Assembly (NCBI GenBank): GCA_016463225.1 | Contig: JAEMRT010000009.1 | Coordinates: 20,251 to 84,250 of the forward strand | DNA from: Sphingopyxis sp. | Lineage (GTDB): Bacteria; Pseudomonadota; Alphaproteobacteria; Sphingomonadales; Sphingomonadaceae | Length of the DNA: 64,000 bases | Direction of reading: 5' to 3' | Part shown: piece after piece, positions 1 to 8,388 of the stretch | How the letters are laid out: every line of letters starts with the position of its first letter | Position numbering within the stretch: the first letter of the stretch is position 1 | The notes under the pieces: generated by a model | What the model was told of the DNA's origin: nothing | The model's database searches: none | The model's input: the letters and a program-made list of their open reading frames with translations, nothing else | Program-made: the position numbers and the translations under genes

Positions 1-231
1 GACAATTTCTGCGCCACGTGCAACCGCATCCGCCTGACCGTCGAGGGGCGCGTCTATATGTGTCTGGGGCAGGACGACCATGTCGACCTGCGCACGGCGC
101 TCCGCGACGCTGGCGACGTCGATGGGTTGATTGATCTGGCATTGGCTGGCAAACCCCGCGCGCATGACTTTCATATCGAACGAAAGTCCACACCGGCGGT
201 CGCGCGTCATATGAGTGCAACGGGCGGCTAG
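1..231 (+). CDS. moaA: GTP 3',8-cyclase MoaA, C-terminal part
   Basis: Only the last 76 codons are inside the window. The visible part contains the second [4Fe-4S] cysteine set of MoaA: a CATC motif near the beginning and a third Cys after about 13 residues (VYMCLGQ). It ends in RHMSATGG, a tail typical of MoaA where the terminal Gly-Gly is needed for function. MoaA is the radical SAM enzyme that starts molybdenum cofactor synthesis from GTP. The identification rests on these motifs, which are very distinctive; the radical SAM CxxxCxxC motif would be upstream of the window. Confidence 0.93.
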   Translation, partial: DNFCATCNRIRLTVEGRVYMCLGQDDHVDLRTALRDAGDVDGLIDLALAGKPRAHDFHIERKSTPAVARHMSATGG

Positions 232-261
232 TCGGCCGCCCGCGAGGGGAACCGGACCAAT

Positions 262-1032
262 ATGCATCGCAAGATCGCGCTTGTCGCATCGAACGCGCCC
301 GCCGCCATGGAAGCCGAGGCCGAGCTGCGCCCGCTCTATGACTTCGTCGATCTGAACGAGGCCGATTTGCTGATCGCGCTCGGCGGCGACGGTTTCCTGC
401 TCCACATGCTGCACCAGTTGCTCGACCAGCGCCGCAGCATGCCGGTGTTCGGGATGAACCGCGGCACGATCGGCTTTTTGATGAACGAGTTTCGCATCGA
501 AGGGCTGATCGACCGGCTCGCCGCGGCGCGACCCTTTTTGATCCATCCGCTGAGCGGCGACATCACGACGATCAGCGGCGAGCGCCACATCCTGCCCGCG
601 ATCAACGAAATTTCACTGCTCCGCGAAACGCGCCAGGCAGCAAAGCTCGAAGTGATCATCAACGAAAAGACGATGCTCGAGGAACTCGCCTGCGACGGCG
701 TGCTGGTGTCGACCCCCGCGGGCTCGACTGCGTACAACCTCAGTGCCAACGGCCCGATCCTGCCGCTCGAATCCGAAATGCTGGCGCTGACCCCGATCAG
801 CCCGTTCCGCCCGCGCCGCTGGCGCGGCGCGCTCGTCCCCGAATCGACGAGCATCCGCTTCAACGTCCGCGAGGCCGCGAAACGCCCGGTCAGCGCGGTC
901 GCCGACCAGCGCGAAATCCGCGATGTGAAGACGGTGCTGGTCACCACCGACCGCAGCCGGCCGCTGACTTTGCTGTTCGATCCCGACCAGGGGCTCGACG
1001 AACGCATCGCAATGGAACAATTTATCGTCTGA
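262..1032 (+). CDS. nadK: NAD kinase
   Basis: 256 residues, a normal length for an alphaproteobacterial NAD kinase. The GGDG motif lies at residues 41-44 (LIALGGDGFLLHML), an INE motif near residue 118, and the glycine-rich TPAGSTAYNLSANGP loop near residue 155. The enzyme phosphorylates NAD to NADP in the cytoplasm. It starts 30 bp after moaA with GAGGGGAA just upstream of the ATG, so the two may be cotranscribed. Housekeeping gene that marks the conserved chromosomal side of the tRNA junction. Confidence 0.96.
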   Translation: MHRKIALVASNAPAAMEAEAELRPLYDFVDLNEADLLIALGGDGFLLHMLHQLLDQRRSMPVFGMNRGTIGFLMNEFRIEGLIDRLAAARPFLIHPLSGDITTISGERHILPAINEISLLRETRQAAKLEVIINEKTMLEELACDGVLVSTPAGSTAYNLSANGPILPLESEMLALTPISPFRPRRWRGALVPESTSIRFNVREAAKRPVSAVADQREIRDVKTVLVTTDRSRPLTLLFDPDQGLDERIAMEQFIV

Positions 1033-1115
1033 ACCGAGCCTGTCGCGCCAAAACCCTCTTGATAAAGTTGGCGACCCACGGCAAAGGGGCCGCCTTGCCC
1101 GCGTCAGCGGGATGT

Positions 1116-1190
1116 TCCTCGGTAGCTCAGTGGTAGAGCAATCGACTGTTAATCGATCGGTCGTAGGTTCGAATCCTACCCGGGGAGCCA
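1116..1190 (+). tRNA. tRNA-Asn (anticodon GTT)
   Basis: A full cloverleaf can be drawn: acceptor TCCTCGG (1116-1122) with CCGGGGA (1180-1186), anticodon loop CTGTTAA at 1146-1152 with anticodon GTT at 1148-1150, T arm GTAGG-TTCGAAT-CCTAC at 1163-1179, discriminator G, and an encoded CCA at 1188-1190. The acceptor stem has one T-G pair at position 4. The 3' end is the junction to accessory DNA: the stop codon of a recombinase relic on the other strand lies inside the T stem. Confidence 0.97.
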
Positions 1191-1737
1191 TTTCTTACTT
1201 TTGCCGGTTTTGGCGCTGGAAGCGCCCTCCCCGGCCTCTGCGCGAGGCAGGCTTTCCACAATTATATCAAAGGGTTTGCGGAAGGTCGCGGACACCTGTC
1301 CATCCTTGTACGAACAGTTCGATAGTAAATGGTGGAGGATGTTTCGTTTACCAGCGAACTTGGCCTCTGCGAACATGCGCCGTGCGTGCTTGGCAATAGC
1401 AAGGAGCGCAATGCCGTCGTCACTATAGGCGTGATCGGCGTCGGACAGGCGATCGACTCCCGCGAAAACCCCTTCAGGTCCTCAGGATAGTCTTCCGAAA
1501 TTCGGGCGAAGAGCGCTTCGTCCAGCTTGCCATCGACGTGGTCAAAATAGCCTGCTTCATACGCTCGCGAATAGCGTCCCGGTCGCGGCGCAGGCGTTCG
1601 AGAACCCGTGCGTGCTCGGTTTCGATGAGGTCGCTGTTTTCTTTCAGGGCCTGACCGAGCCACTGATGCATTCGCCGCGTCATCGACACCCTCGCCACGA
1701 TATCGACAAACTGCTCGAGCAGCTTCTTCTGGCGCAC
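1176..1737 (-). pseudogene. Serine recombinase (large resolvase family), C-terminal relic
   Basis: Read on the minus strand, three consecutive pieces in three frames match the C-terminal half of large serine recombinases. First is a coiled-coil stretch (LLEQFVDIVARV ... RRDRDAIRERMKQ, 1737 to about 1550). Then comes FDHVDGKLDEALFARIS, like the family's YEDKLDGRI segment. Last is HAYSDDGIALLAIAKHARRMF ... LLSNCSYKDGQVSATFRKPFD ending in KKWLPG and a stop inside tRNA-Asn. The catalytic N-terminal domain is missing and at least two frameshifts are present, so it cannot be functional. Its position across the tRNA 3' end suggests it inserted the accessory block. An in-frame stop at 1738 and the glutaredoxin fragment cut it off upstream. 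Confidence 0.82.
1184..1196. repeat. Left copy of 13-bp direct repeat at the tRNA 3' end (candidate attachment site)
   Basis: GGAGCCATTTCTT covers the last 7 bases of tRNA-Asn plus 6 bases downstream. An exact copy lies at 31722-31734. Direct repeats including a tRNA 3' end are the usual footprint of integrative elements; here the recombinase relic ends across it. The repeat is short, so chance or shared recombinase ancestry is not excluded. Confidence 0.5.
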
Positions 1738-1771
1738 CTAGGGTTCCTTGCAGTTTTCCTTGTACCGGCTC

Positions 1772-1930
1772 AAAGCCCCGGCTGCGGAGCAGATGCAGCG
1801 CTTTCAGGCCATAGGGACAGATATGATGCTCCATCACCATGCGATAGATGGTCGCGCGCGGCTTGCTCGAAACCGCCGTACCGGTAAGCGCTGGCGCGCT
1901 TTCGCTCGCATGCTGAACCTGCATATTCAT
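1772..1930 (-). pseudogene. Glutaredoxin-family protein, N-terminal fragment
   Basis: From an ATG at 1930 about 53 residues read as a glutaredoxin start: ATIYRMVMEHHICPYGLKALHLLRSRGF, with the CPYG redox motif followed by the usual amphipathic helix. After RSRGF the homology stops and the reading frame runs into the recombinase relic, so the C-terminal half was lost by a deletion or insertion. It is divergent from the MerR gene at 2011 and lies directly behind a mer-type operator, so it was probably the MerR target. The fragment is unlikely to fold. Confidence 0.65.
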
Positions 1931-1973
1931 CGATCCGCCTTTCTTGATTCCCGATCGCTCCCCGCTATTTGGG

Positions 1974-1997
1974 TTCCGTACCATAGTACGGAGTCAG
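1974..1997 (-). promoter_or_regulatory. mer-type operator/promoter between merR-like gene and glutaredoxin fragment
   Basis: The dyad TCCGTAC-CATA-GTACGGA (1975-1992) closely resembles the classical merR operator. Read on the minus strand it is preceded by CTGACT, similar to the -35 box of MerR-controlled promoters, in which the dyad fills an overlong spacer. It would drive the truncated glutaredoxin and overlap the promoter of the regulator itself. Confidence 0.65.
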
Positions 1998-2010
1998 GAT
2001 CTTGCGTGAC

Positions 2011-2403
2011 ATGACCATAGGCCAGCTTGCTCGGCAGGGCGGCGTCAATGTCGAGACGATCCGCTATTACCAGCGCCGCGGGCCCGTTCCGGATCAATTG
2101 GCCAGCACCACGTCGGAAAGCCGGGTCCGGCGCTATGACCAGGCAATTATGCGCCGCCTTCGCTTCATCAAATCGGCGCAGGCAACGGGATTCACGCTCA
2201 CAGAGATTGTCGAACGGCTTGAACTCGACGCGTCGAGTGACCGTGCGCGAGCGCGCGAGCTGGCCGACGCGCGCATCACCGCGATCGAGAAGACGATCGG
2301 CGAACTTGATGCAGCCCGGCGCGCGCTTGTCGGCCTCTCACGCCAACGCGCTGCCGCCGACACGCCCCATTGCCCGATCATATCGACGTTCGAACAGGTC
2401 TAG
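2011..2403 (+). CDS. MerR family transcriptional regulator
   Basis: About 130 residues. N-terminal winged helix starting MTIGQLARQGGVNVETIRYYQRRG, then a dimerisation helix and a short C-terminal tail PHCPIISTFEQV. A TTG at 2002 is in frame, but ATG 2011 is better spaced from the GTCAGGA ribosome site at 1993-1999. Only one cysteine is present, in the tail, whereas true mercury MerR needs three, so mercury binding as in Tn501 MerR is unlikely. It is divergent from the glutaredoxin fragment with a mer-like operator between them and sits next to copper genes; the inducer is unknown. Confidence 0.88.
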   Translation: MTIGQLARQGGVNVETIRYYQRRGPVPDQLASTTSESRVRRYDQAIMRRLRFIKSAQATGFTLTEIVERLELDASSDRARARELADARITAIEKTIGELDAARRALVGLSRQRAAADTPHCPIISTFEQV

Positions 2404-2465
2404 CCCGGAACAGACCTTGGGGACGGAAGGCGGTGCCGGCACTTGTCTGCTCCTCTCCGCTGCGA

Positions 2466-3404
2466 TCAATCGGCCGCGAACGGTTCCAGCATTCCCAGCC
2501 AGGCCAGGAGCGCGAGGATGGCGAGCCCCGCTGCGACTTCGAGCTGGATGCTGGCGCGAATGGCCGCGGCGGCGCTGCCGGGGTCCGCATCGGGACTTGC
2601 GACGGCTGCGCGAAGCGCCGGGGTCAGGCGCCAGCGGTTCGCGGCGGCAAGGCCCAGCATCGCGGCGAATAACATAAGTTTCACGAGGAGAAGCCGGCCA
2701 TAGGGCGAGGCGAGCGATTGCGTCACATGCGCGGCGCCGATGACGATTTGACCGTTGATAAGGCCGGTCGCTGCGATGACGAGCACGCAGAGCGTTCCGA
2801 CGCGCGCGAATTGGTCGAGGCCGCGCGCCGCAAGGGCAAGGCGCGCTTCGCGACCCGGGGCGCCAGGCCTGAGCAGCAGCAGGAAGGCGGCTATGGCACC
2901 GAGCCAGATCGCGGCGGCGATCATGTGAAGCGCGTCGCTTGCGCGGTGGAGCCAGCCGGCGGCGCCTTCGGTCGCGCCGGCATGACCCGCCCAGGCCAGA
3001 GTTGTGAGCGCCGCCGAACCGGCGGCAAACAGGATCGCAGCGGCAGGCGTGGGCCGGCGGCCGAGCCGAAAGCTCGCCGCGACCGCGACAAGCAGCGCGG
3101 CGATGCGCACCAGCCAGGCGGCGCCGACGTCGGTCTCGCGGATCATCGCCAGAAACATCGCGGTATCGACCGCGAAGACGCCGACGCCCTGCATGGCGGC
3201 GGTCAGCACCGCCATGCCGCCCACGGATAGAAGCAGCGCGAATGCGCAAAGCCATGGCTGCGGCCGGAAAAAGGGTGATGCGAGCGCCCGGTCGCGGCGC
3301 TCGGCGGGCGTCAGCACATAGAGCGGAAAGGCCGCAAGCCCTGCGATGAGCATCAGGTTGGCGAAAAGCGCGAACCGGACACCCATCAACAGGAGATCGG
3401 TCAC
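2466..3404 (-). CDS. copD: Copper resistance protein CopD (inner-membrane)
   Basis: 312 residues with about eight hydrophobic helices separated by short charged loops. One segment, WLHRASDALHMIAAAIWLGAIAAFLLLL, carries the conserved His-rich helix of the CopD domain. CopD is thought to work with periplasmic CopC in copper transfer across the inner membrane. It follows copC by 4 bp on the same strand, the normal copCD order. Downstream at 2404-2465 is only a short convergent gap to the MerR gene. Confidence 0.88.
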   Translation of the reverse strand: MTDLLLMGVRFALFANLMLIAGLAAFPLYVLTPAERRDRALASPFFRPQPWLCAFALLLSVGGMAVLTAAMQGVGVFAVDTAMFLAMIRETDVGAAWLVRIAALLVAVAASFRLGRRPTPAAAILFAAGSAALTTLAWAGHAGATEGAAGWLHRASDALHMIAAAIWLGAIAAFLLLLRPGAPGREARLALAARGLDQFARVGTLCVLVIAATGLINGQIVIGAAHVTQSLASPYGRLLLVKLMLFAAMLGLAAANRWRLTPALRAAVASPDADPGSAAAAIRASIQLEVAAGLAILALLAWLGMLEPFAAD

Positions 3405-3408
3405 TTTC

Positions 3409-3792
3409 CTATTTCACGGTAAAGGCGAATTCGCCTTCCATGCGGTGCGTGTCGGCACCCGCCGCCGACCATTTGACCTTGTAGCTGCCGGGGACGAGTG
3501 CGCGCTTGGCCGCGAGCGTCATCGACTTGCCGTCCTTGCCCATCGTCGGCGTCGCCGCGATCCTCATCGGCGCATGATTGGCCATGCCGGGCATCCCGGT
3601 CATCACCAGCTCGGCTTTCACCGTCGAGGCGATGAGCTTTTCATTGAACCGGAGGCTGACCGAGGTCACCTTCGAAACGGTCGTATTCGCGGCGGGGGTC
3701 GAACCGACGAGCTTGGCGTGGGCGCTTGCCGCAGTCGGCGCGAGAAGCATCGCGAGAGCGGCGGCCGCAGCGGGGAGAATGGACTTGATCAT
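3409..3792 (-). CDS. copC: Periplasmic copper-binding protein CopC
   Basis: 127 residues. A clear Sec signal peptide ends in AASA, giving a mature protein beginning HAKL; the N-terminal His is the copper ligand of CopC. The domain is the usual beta-sandwich with LRFNEKL and a Met/His stretch TGMPGMANHAPM in the middle. It is first in the copCD operon and divergent from the CnrY-like gene, with 145 bp between the starts that must hold both promoters. Confidence 0.93.
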   Translation of the reverse strand: MIKSILPAAAAALAMLLAPTAASAHAKLVGSTPAANTTVSKVTSVSLRFNEKLIASTVKAELVMTGMPGMANHAPMRIAATPTMGKDGKSMTLAAKRALVPGSYKVKWSAAGADTHRMEGEFAFTVK

Positions 3793-3937
3793 AAATGCTC
3801 CAATTTTGGGTCTGTCCTGCTAATACGCAAATCCGGCGCCCGGCCCTTGGAAAATCTGTGCCTGATCGTCGCATTATTTCTGAGGGATGATGGGATCGTG
3901 CGCGTATGATCTTTGGAAGGGCCAGTAGTAAAAACCA

Positions 3938-4201
3938 ATGGACGAACTCCGGATCTTGAACGAAGCGAAGGTGCCGGGCGCGCTCGACATGCTCGACGAT
4001 CGTATTCTTGCGGCGTTGTCGAGCCGGCAGCGCGAGGCGTCCGCGATGCAGCGGATGTTGGCACTTGCCGCTTTTGTCTCGCTCGGCGGAGGCTTTGTCG
4101 TCGGCAGCGCGATCGTTCCGCCTGCCGTGGCCGCGAGCCCGATCACGCCGCTCATTCCGGCCAGTCCGCTGGCCCCCTCGACCTTGCTGGATTCGCGTTG
4201 A
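3938..4201 (+). CDS. CnrY-like membrane anti-sigma factor
   Basis: 87 residues: a charged cytoplasmic N-terminus (about residues 1-38), one transmembrane helix (about 41-62) and a short Pro/Ala-rich periplasmic tail. No sequence motif identifies it alone. Size, topology and order (small one-TM protein, CnrX-like sensor, ECF sigma factor) match CnrY/NccY, which sequester the sigma factor at the membrane. Its stop codon overlaps the next ATG by one base (TGATG). Function is inferred mainly from context. Confidence 0.6.
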   Translation: MDELRILNEAKVPGALDMLDDRILAALSSRQREASAMQRMLALAAFVSLGGGFVVGSAIVPPAVAASPITPLIPASPLAPSTLLDSR

Positions 4202-4641
4202 TGACCTCGTCGCATCGCTTGCTGCTCTTCGGTCTCGTCGCCTTTATTGCGGCGCTTGCCGGGGTTCTCGCCGGGCGTTTCGTCGTCGAGACGCCGCGCG
4301 CCAGCGAAACCGAGCTGCACGCGCTTCTCCACAACCAGCTGAAGCTCTCGGCCGCGCAGCAAGTGAAGATCGACCGCATCGAGGCGAAATTCGCGCTAAG
4401 GCGCGATGCACTCGAACTCGACATGCGCGCCGCCAATATCCGGCTCGCACAGGCGATCGAGGCCGAACATGGCTATGGTCCCCGCGTGACCGAGGCCATC
4501 GACGAGACCCACCGCGTGATGGGCGAGCTGCAGAAGGAAACGCTCCAGCATCTGTTCGCGATGCGCGTCGTTCTCGATCGCGAGCAGGCCGCGATGTTCG
4601 ACAAGACCGTGGTCAAGGCGCTGACCGCCGATGCGCGGTGA
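4201..4641 (+). CDS. CnrX-like periplasmic metal sensor
   Basis: 146 residues with an N-terminal membrane anchor (about 8-25) followed by a helical hairpin domain. His40, His44, Glu61, His117 and Met121 are each exactly two positions before the CnrX metal ligands His42, His46, Glu63, His119 and Met123 of Cupriavidus metallidurans as I recall them. The complete Ni/Co-type site therefore appears to be kept. The start ATG at 4201 overlaps the previous stop. The protein should relay periplasmic metal binding to the anti-sigma factor. Sensors of this fold can bind copper too, so the inducing metal here is open. Confidence 0.8.
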   Translation: MTSSHRLLLFGLVAFIAALAGVLAGRFVVETPRASETELHALLHNQLKLSAAQQVKIDRIEAKFALRRDALELDMRAANIRLAQAIEAEHGYGPRVTEAIDETHRVMGELQKETLQHLFAMRVVLDREQAAMFDKTVVKALTADAR

Positions 4642-5222
4642 GCCTCGATCTCACGCAATGTAGCGACCGCGAGCTCGCCGCACTTGCACACGCCGGGCAA
4701 CAGGCGGCCTATCGGGAATTGCTGCGGCGCTACAAGACGCCGGTCTTTCGCCTGATCCGAGCCAATATCGGCGATCCCGACGAGGCTCTCGACCTGACAC
4801 AGGAAAGCTTCATCGCAGGCTTTGCCGCGCTCGGTCGCTACGATGCCGACCGGCCGTTCCGGATGTGGATCGCGCGGATCGCACTCAACAAGTGCCGCGA
4901 CTGGGCGCGCCGCCGCTCCGTCCGCTCTTTCTTCGCCCGGGCCCTGCCGCTCGATAGCGCCCATGACGTCGCCAGCGACGGTCCGGCTCCCGATGCCGAG
5001 GCGGCCGATCGCACCGAACTCGCGCGCGTGCGTGCCGCCATGACGCGCCTCGCACCGAATCTGCGGGAAATCCTCATTCTTCGCGGCGTCGAAGAGCTCA
5101 GCCAGGCGGAAACCGCCGAACTGCTCCAGATCAGCGAGAAGACGGTGGAAACCCGCCTCTATCGCGCCCGCGCGAAACTGAAAGTGCTTCTTGGCGGAAC
5201 CTCGCCGCGTGCGGCCGAATGA
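4638..5222 (+). CDS. ECF-family RNA polymerase sigma factor (CnrH-like)
   Basis: 194 residues from a GTG at 4638 that overlaps the sensor's TGA (GTGA). Region 2 is seen in DEALDLTQESFIAGFAALGRYD ... FRMWIARIALNKCRDWARRR, region 4 in LREILILRGVEELSQAETAELLQISEKTVETRLYRAR. Longer in-frame extensions upstream only read through the sensor gene out of frame and are not coding. Together with the two preceding genes it forms a Y-X-H signalling cascade; the copAB genes begin 95 bp downstream and are the likely targets. Confidence 0.9.
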   Translation: MSLDLTQCSDRELAALAHAGQQAAYRELLRRYKTPVFRLIRANIGDPDEALDLTQESFIAGFAALGRYDADRPFRMWIARIALNKCRDWARRRSVRSFFARALPLDSAHDVASDGPAPDAEAADRTELARVRAAMTRLAPNLREILILRGVEELSQAETAELLQISEKTVETRLYRARAKLKVLLGGTSPRAAE

Positions 5223-5317
5223 ATGGCATGCGATCGCTGCCCTTTTTGTGCGAAGGATGAGGGGCGCAGGGGCGCGCCGCGTATGACTATTGAGACAAGG
5301 CGATATTCAGGGATTTT

Positions 5318-7111
5318 ATGCAGATAGACAGGCGTCGTTTCGTGAGTGCAGCATTGGGCGGCGGGACCGCGGCCGCGCTGGCACCCTGGTTTCCGGCCTG
5401 GGCGCAGGCGGTATCGCCGGGCATAGTCGCGCCGCTGCCGACCGTGTCGGGCAACGACATCAGCCTGCGGATCGCGCGCCAGACGATGCGGATCGACGGC
5501 AAGGTCAGCCGCGCCATCGGCCTCAACGGCACCGTCCCCGGACCGCTTGTGCGCCTGAAAGAAGGGCAAACGGCGCGTCTCACCGTGATCAACGATCTTG
5601 ACGAGGACAGCTCGATTCACTGGCACGGCCTGATTTTGCCCTTCCAGATGGATGGGGTCCCCGGCGTCAGCTTCCCCGGCATCAAGCCGCGCTCGACCTT
5701 TGTTTATGAATTCCCGGTCGTTCAGTCGGGCACCTATTGGTATCACAGCCACTCGGGTCTTCAGGAGCAACTCGGCCACTATGGGCCCATCGTGATCGAT
5801 CCGGCGGGCGCCGATCCGATCGGCTATGACCGCGAGCATGTCGTGGTGCTCTCCGACCACAGCCAGCTGTCGCCCGACGCGATCTTCCGTAAGCTGAAGG
5901 TCAATCCCGGCCATTTCAACATGCAGCGCCAGACGCTGTCCGGCCTGCTTGCGGGCAAGGACCAGCCGCTGAAGGATCGAGTCGAATGGGGCGCGATGCG
6001 AATGGACCCGACCGATATCGCCGACGTCAACGGATCGACCTACCAGTTTCTGGTCAACGGTCATGGCCCGCGCGACAATTGGACCGCGCTCTTCAATCCC
6101 GGCGAGCGCATCCGGCTGCGGATCATCAACGCCTCGGCCATGACGATCTTCAACGTCCGCATCCCCGGCCTCAGGATGACCGTCGTGCAGGCCGACGGGC
6201 TCAACGTCATGCCGACCGAGATCGACGAGTTCCAGATCGCCGTTGCCGAGACCTACGACGTCATTGTGACCCCGATCGAGGCGCGCGCTTATACTCTGGT
6301 CGCAGAAGCGAACGACCGATCCGGGATGGGTCGCGCCACGCTCGCCCCGCGCGCCGGCATGGCTGCCGAGGTGCCGCCGCTGCGCGAGCGGCCGCTGGCG
6401 ACCATGAAGGACATGGGCATGGGTGCCATGTCAGGCAGCACAGCTGGCGATGCCGCCTGCGCGCCCGAACATGCAGCGATGGGCCACTGCTCCCCCTCAG
6501 CCGATACCACGCAAACGGATCATGCCGCGATGGGGCATGGCGAGGGCGGCATGCAACATAGTATGCGCGATTTCGACGTCGCTCCCCAAATCAAACGCGA
6601 CCCCAGCGTCCAGACCATCTCGCCGATGCCGGTCGACCGCATGGGCGAGCCGGGGCAGGGCCTTGAAGATGTCGGGCACAAGGTGCTGACCTATCATGAT
6701 CTGGTCGCTCTCGAGCGCAATCCCGATGTCCGCGCCGCGGAGCGCTCGCTCGACATCCACCTCACCGGCAATATGGAACGCTTCATGTGGTCGTTCGATG
6801 GCGTCAAGATGTCCGACCATCATGAGCCGATCCCCTTCATTGAGGGTGAGCGGGTGCGGATCAACCTCATCAACGATTCGATGATGAGCCATCCCATCCA
6901 CTTGCACGGCCATTTCTTCGAACTGGTAACGGGCAAGGGCGATCGGTCGCCGCGCAAGCATACGGTCCTCGTCCAGCCAGGCGGAACCGCAAGCTTCGAT
7001 TTCACCGCCGACGCGCTCGGCGACTGGGCGTTTCATTGCCACATGCTCTATCATATGCATGCCGGGATGATGCGCGTCGTCAGCGTTCGCCCGCGGGGAG
7101 ATGCGGAATGA
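5318..7111 (+). CDS. copA: Multicopper oxidase CopA (periplasmic copper resistance)
   Basis: 597 residues. A Tat signal (RRRF at 5-8, cleavage after about AWAQA) exports the folded protein. All multicopper oxidase boxes are present: HWHG at 101-104, HSHSG at 143-147, HPIHLHGH at 525-532 and HCHMLYHMHAGMM starting at 573. Between domains 2 and 3 (about 360-420) lies a Met/His-rich insert (MKDMGMGAMSG, HAAMGHGEGGMQHSM) typical of CopA and involved in Cu(I) binding. It oxidises Cu(I) and sequesters copper in the periplasm. Four-base overlap with copB. Confidence 0.96.
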   Translation: MQIDRRRFVSAALGGGTAAALAPWFPAWAQAVSPGIVAPLPTVSGNDISLRIARQTMRIDGKVSRAIGLNGTVPGPLVRLKEGQTARLTVINDLDEDSSIHWHGLILPFQMDGVPGVSFPGIKPRSTFVYEFPVVQSGTYWYHSHSGLQEQLGHYGPIVIDPAGADPIGYDREHVVVLSDHSQLSPDAIFRKLKVNPGHFNMQRQTLSGLLAGKDQPLKDRVEWGAMRMDPTDIADVNGSTYQFLVNGHGPRDNWTALFNPGERIRLRIINASAMTIFNVRIPGLRMTVVQADGLNVMPTEIDEFQIAVAETYDVIVTPIEARAYTLVAEANDRSGMGRATLAPRAGMAAEVPPLRERPLATMKDMGMGAMSGSTAGDAACAPEHAAMGHCSPSADTTQTDHAAMGHGEGGMQHSMRDFDVAPQIKRDPSVQTISPMPVDRMGEPGQGLEDVGHKVLTYHDLVALERNPDVRAAERSLDIHLTGNMERFMWSFDGVKMSDHHEPIPFIEGERVRINLINDSMMSHPIHLHGHFFELVTGKGDRSPRKHTVLVQPGGTASFDFTADALGDWAFHCHMLYHMHAGMMRVVSVRPRGDAE

Positions 7112-8292
7112 CCCGCGCCGCGTTTTTCCTCGCCGGCACCGCCGCTCTCACCTTTGCTACCTCCGCTGCCGCGCAGCCGGTGGACCATTCGTCGATGCCG
7201 GGCATGACCATGGCGACCGAACCGGAGAAGCCTGCTGCCAAGCCGGAGTCAGCTTCGCCACCGCGACCCAAACCCGCGCCGATGCCCGAGATGGATCATG
7301 GCGGCATGGACATGAATCCGAAGGATGCAAGTTGCGCGCCCGAGCATGCAGCGATGGGCCATTGCATGCCCGAGGCGGAGCCGGATGCTTCGCGCGCGGA
7401 TATGCCGGACATGGCCGCGATGAACCATGGCACCGCCGCCCCGTCCGACCCCGATTGTCCGCCCGAGCATGCCAAGATGGGCCATTGCACGCCGAAAGTC
7501 CCCATGCCGGGCATGGACGGAATGAGCGGCGCAAGCGGCACTGACTTGCCGCCCGGCGACGCCGCCGCGCCCGCGCCGCCGAGCGACTGGTACGCCGACC
7601 GCATCTATCCCCGGGCCGAAATGGAGCATTCGCGCCACGCGATGATGGTGGAAAACGGCGCGCAGAAAATCGCCTTCATCAGCTTCAATCTCGCCGAATA
7701 TCAGGCGCGCAAGGGCCGCGATGGCTACCGCTGGGATGGCGAGGCCTGGTATGGCGGCGACATCAATCGGCTGACCGTCAAGAGCGAAGGCGAGGGCGTC
7801 TTTGGCGAGGGTATCGAAGGAACCGAGACCCAGTTGCTCTACAGCCGCGCCGTCGGTCCCTATTTCAATGCGCAGGCGGGCATCCGGCAAGATCTCGGGC
7901 CGGGTCCTGATCGCACTTATGCGACGATCGGCTTCGAGGGGCTCGCGCCCTATTGGTTCGAGGTCGAGGGTGCTCTGTTCTTGTCGCACAAGGGCGGTCT
8001 GCACGGCCGACTCGAAGGCTATTATGATCAGCGCATCACGCAGAAGCTGATCCTCCAACCGATGGCCGAACTTAACTTGGCTTTGCAGGATGTTCCGGAA
8101 ATCGGGGTCGGGTCCGGTTTGTCCGACGTGGAACTCGGGCTGCGCCTGCGCTACGAAATCGTGAAAGAATTTGCGCCTTATGTCGGGGTCGAATGGGCGC
8201 GCAAACTCGGCGACACCGCGCGCTTCGCGCGGGCCGCAGGCGACGATGCGGGTAGCGTCAGCTTGGTCGCGGGGATGAGGGTCTGGTTCTAG
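7108..8292 (+). CDS. copB: Outer-membrane copper resistance protein CopB
   Basis: 394 residues starting at ATG 7108, which overlaps the copA stop. A Sec signal peptide ends near ATSAAAQ, followed by about 130 residues very rich in Met, His and Pro with repeated CAPEHAAMGHC-like units. The C-terminal 210 residues form the CopB beta-barrel domain, from DWYADRIYPRAEMEHSRHAMM to a final aromatic residue (MRVWF) as expected for an outer-membrane protein. The repeat CAPEHAAMGHC also occurs in CopA, a sign of related copper-binding segments. Confidence 0.94.
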   Translation: MTRAAFFLAGTAALTFATSAAAQPVDHSSMPGMTMATEPEKPAAKPESASPPRPKPAPMPEMDHGGMDMNPKDASCAPEHAAMGHCMPEAEPDASRADMPDMAAMNHGTAAPSDPDCPPEHAKMGHCTPKVPMPGMDGMSGASGTDLPPGDAAAPAPPSDWYADRIYPRAEMEHSRHAMMVENGAQKIAFISFNLAEYQARKGRDGYRWDGEAWYGGDINRLTVKSEGEGVFGEGIEGTETQLLYSRAVGPYFNAQAGIRQDLGPGPDRTYATIGFEGLAPYWFEVEGALFLSHKGGLHGRLEGYYDQRITQKLILQPMAELNLALQDVPEIGVGSGLSDVELGLRLRYEIVKEFAPYVGVEWARKLGDTARFARAAGDDAGSVSLVAGMRVWF

Positions 8293-8388
8293 CTGCGGGG
8301 CGGCGAAACGGTCGGGAGAAGCGACGCGAATCGGCCTTTCGCGGCGTGCGTTGCAAAACGACTAGATGAAACGGGCATCGGACCGGAA

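Noticed and set aside
2011..2403. Calling the MerR protein a mercury-resistance regulator
   Set aside because: Only one cysteine is present and no merT, merP or merA follows, although the operator is mer-like.
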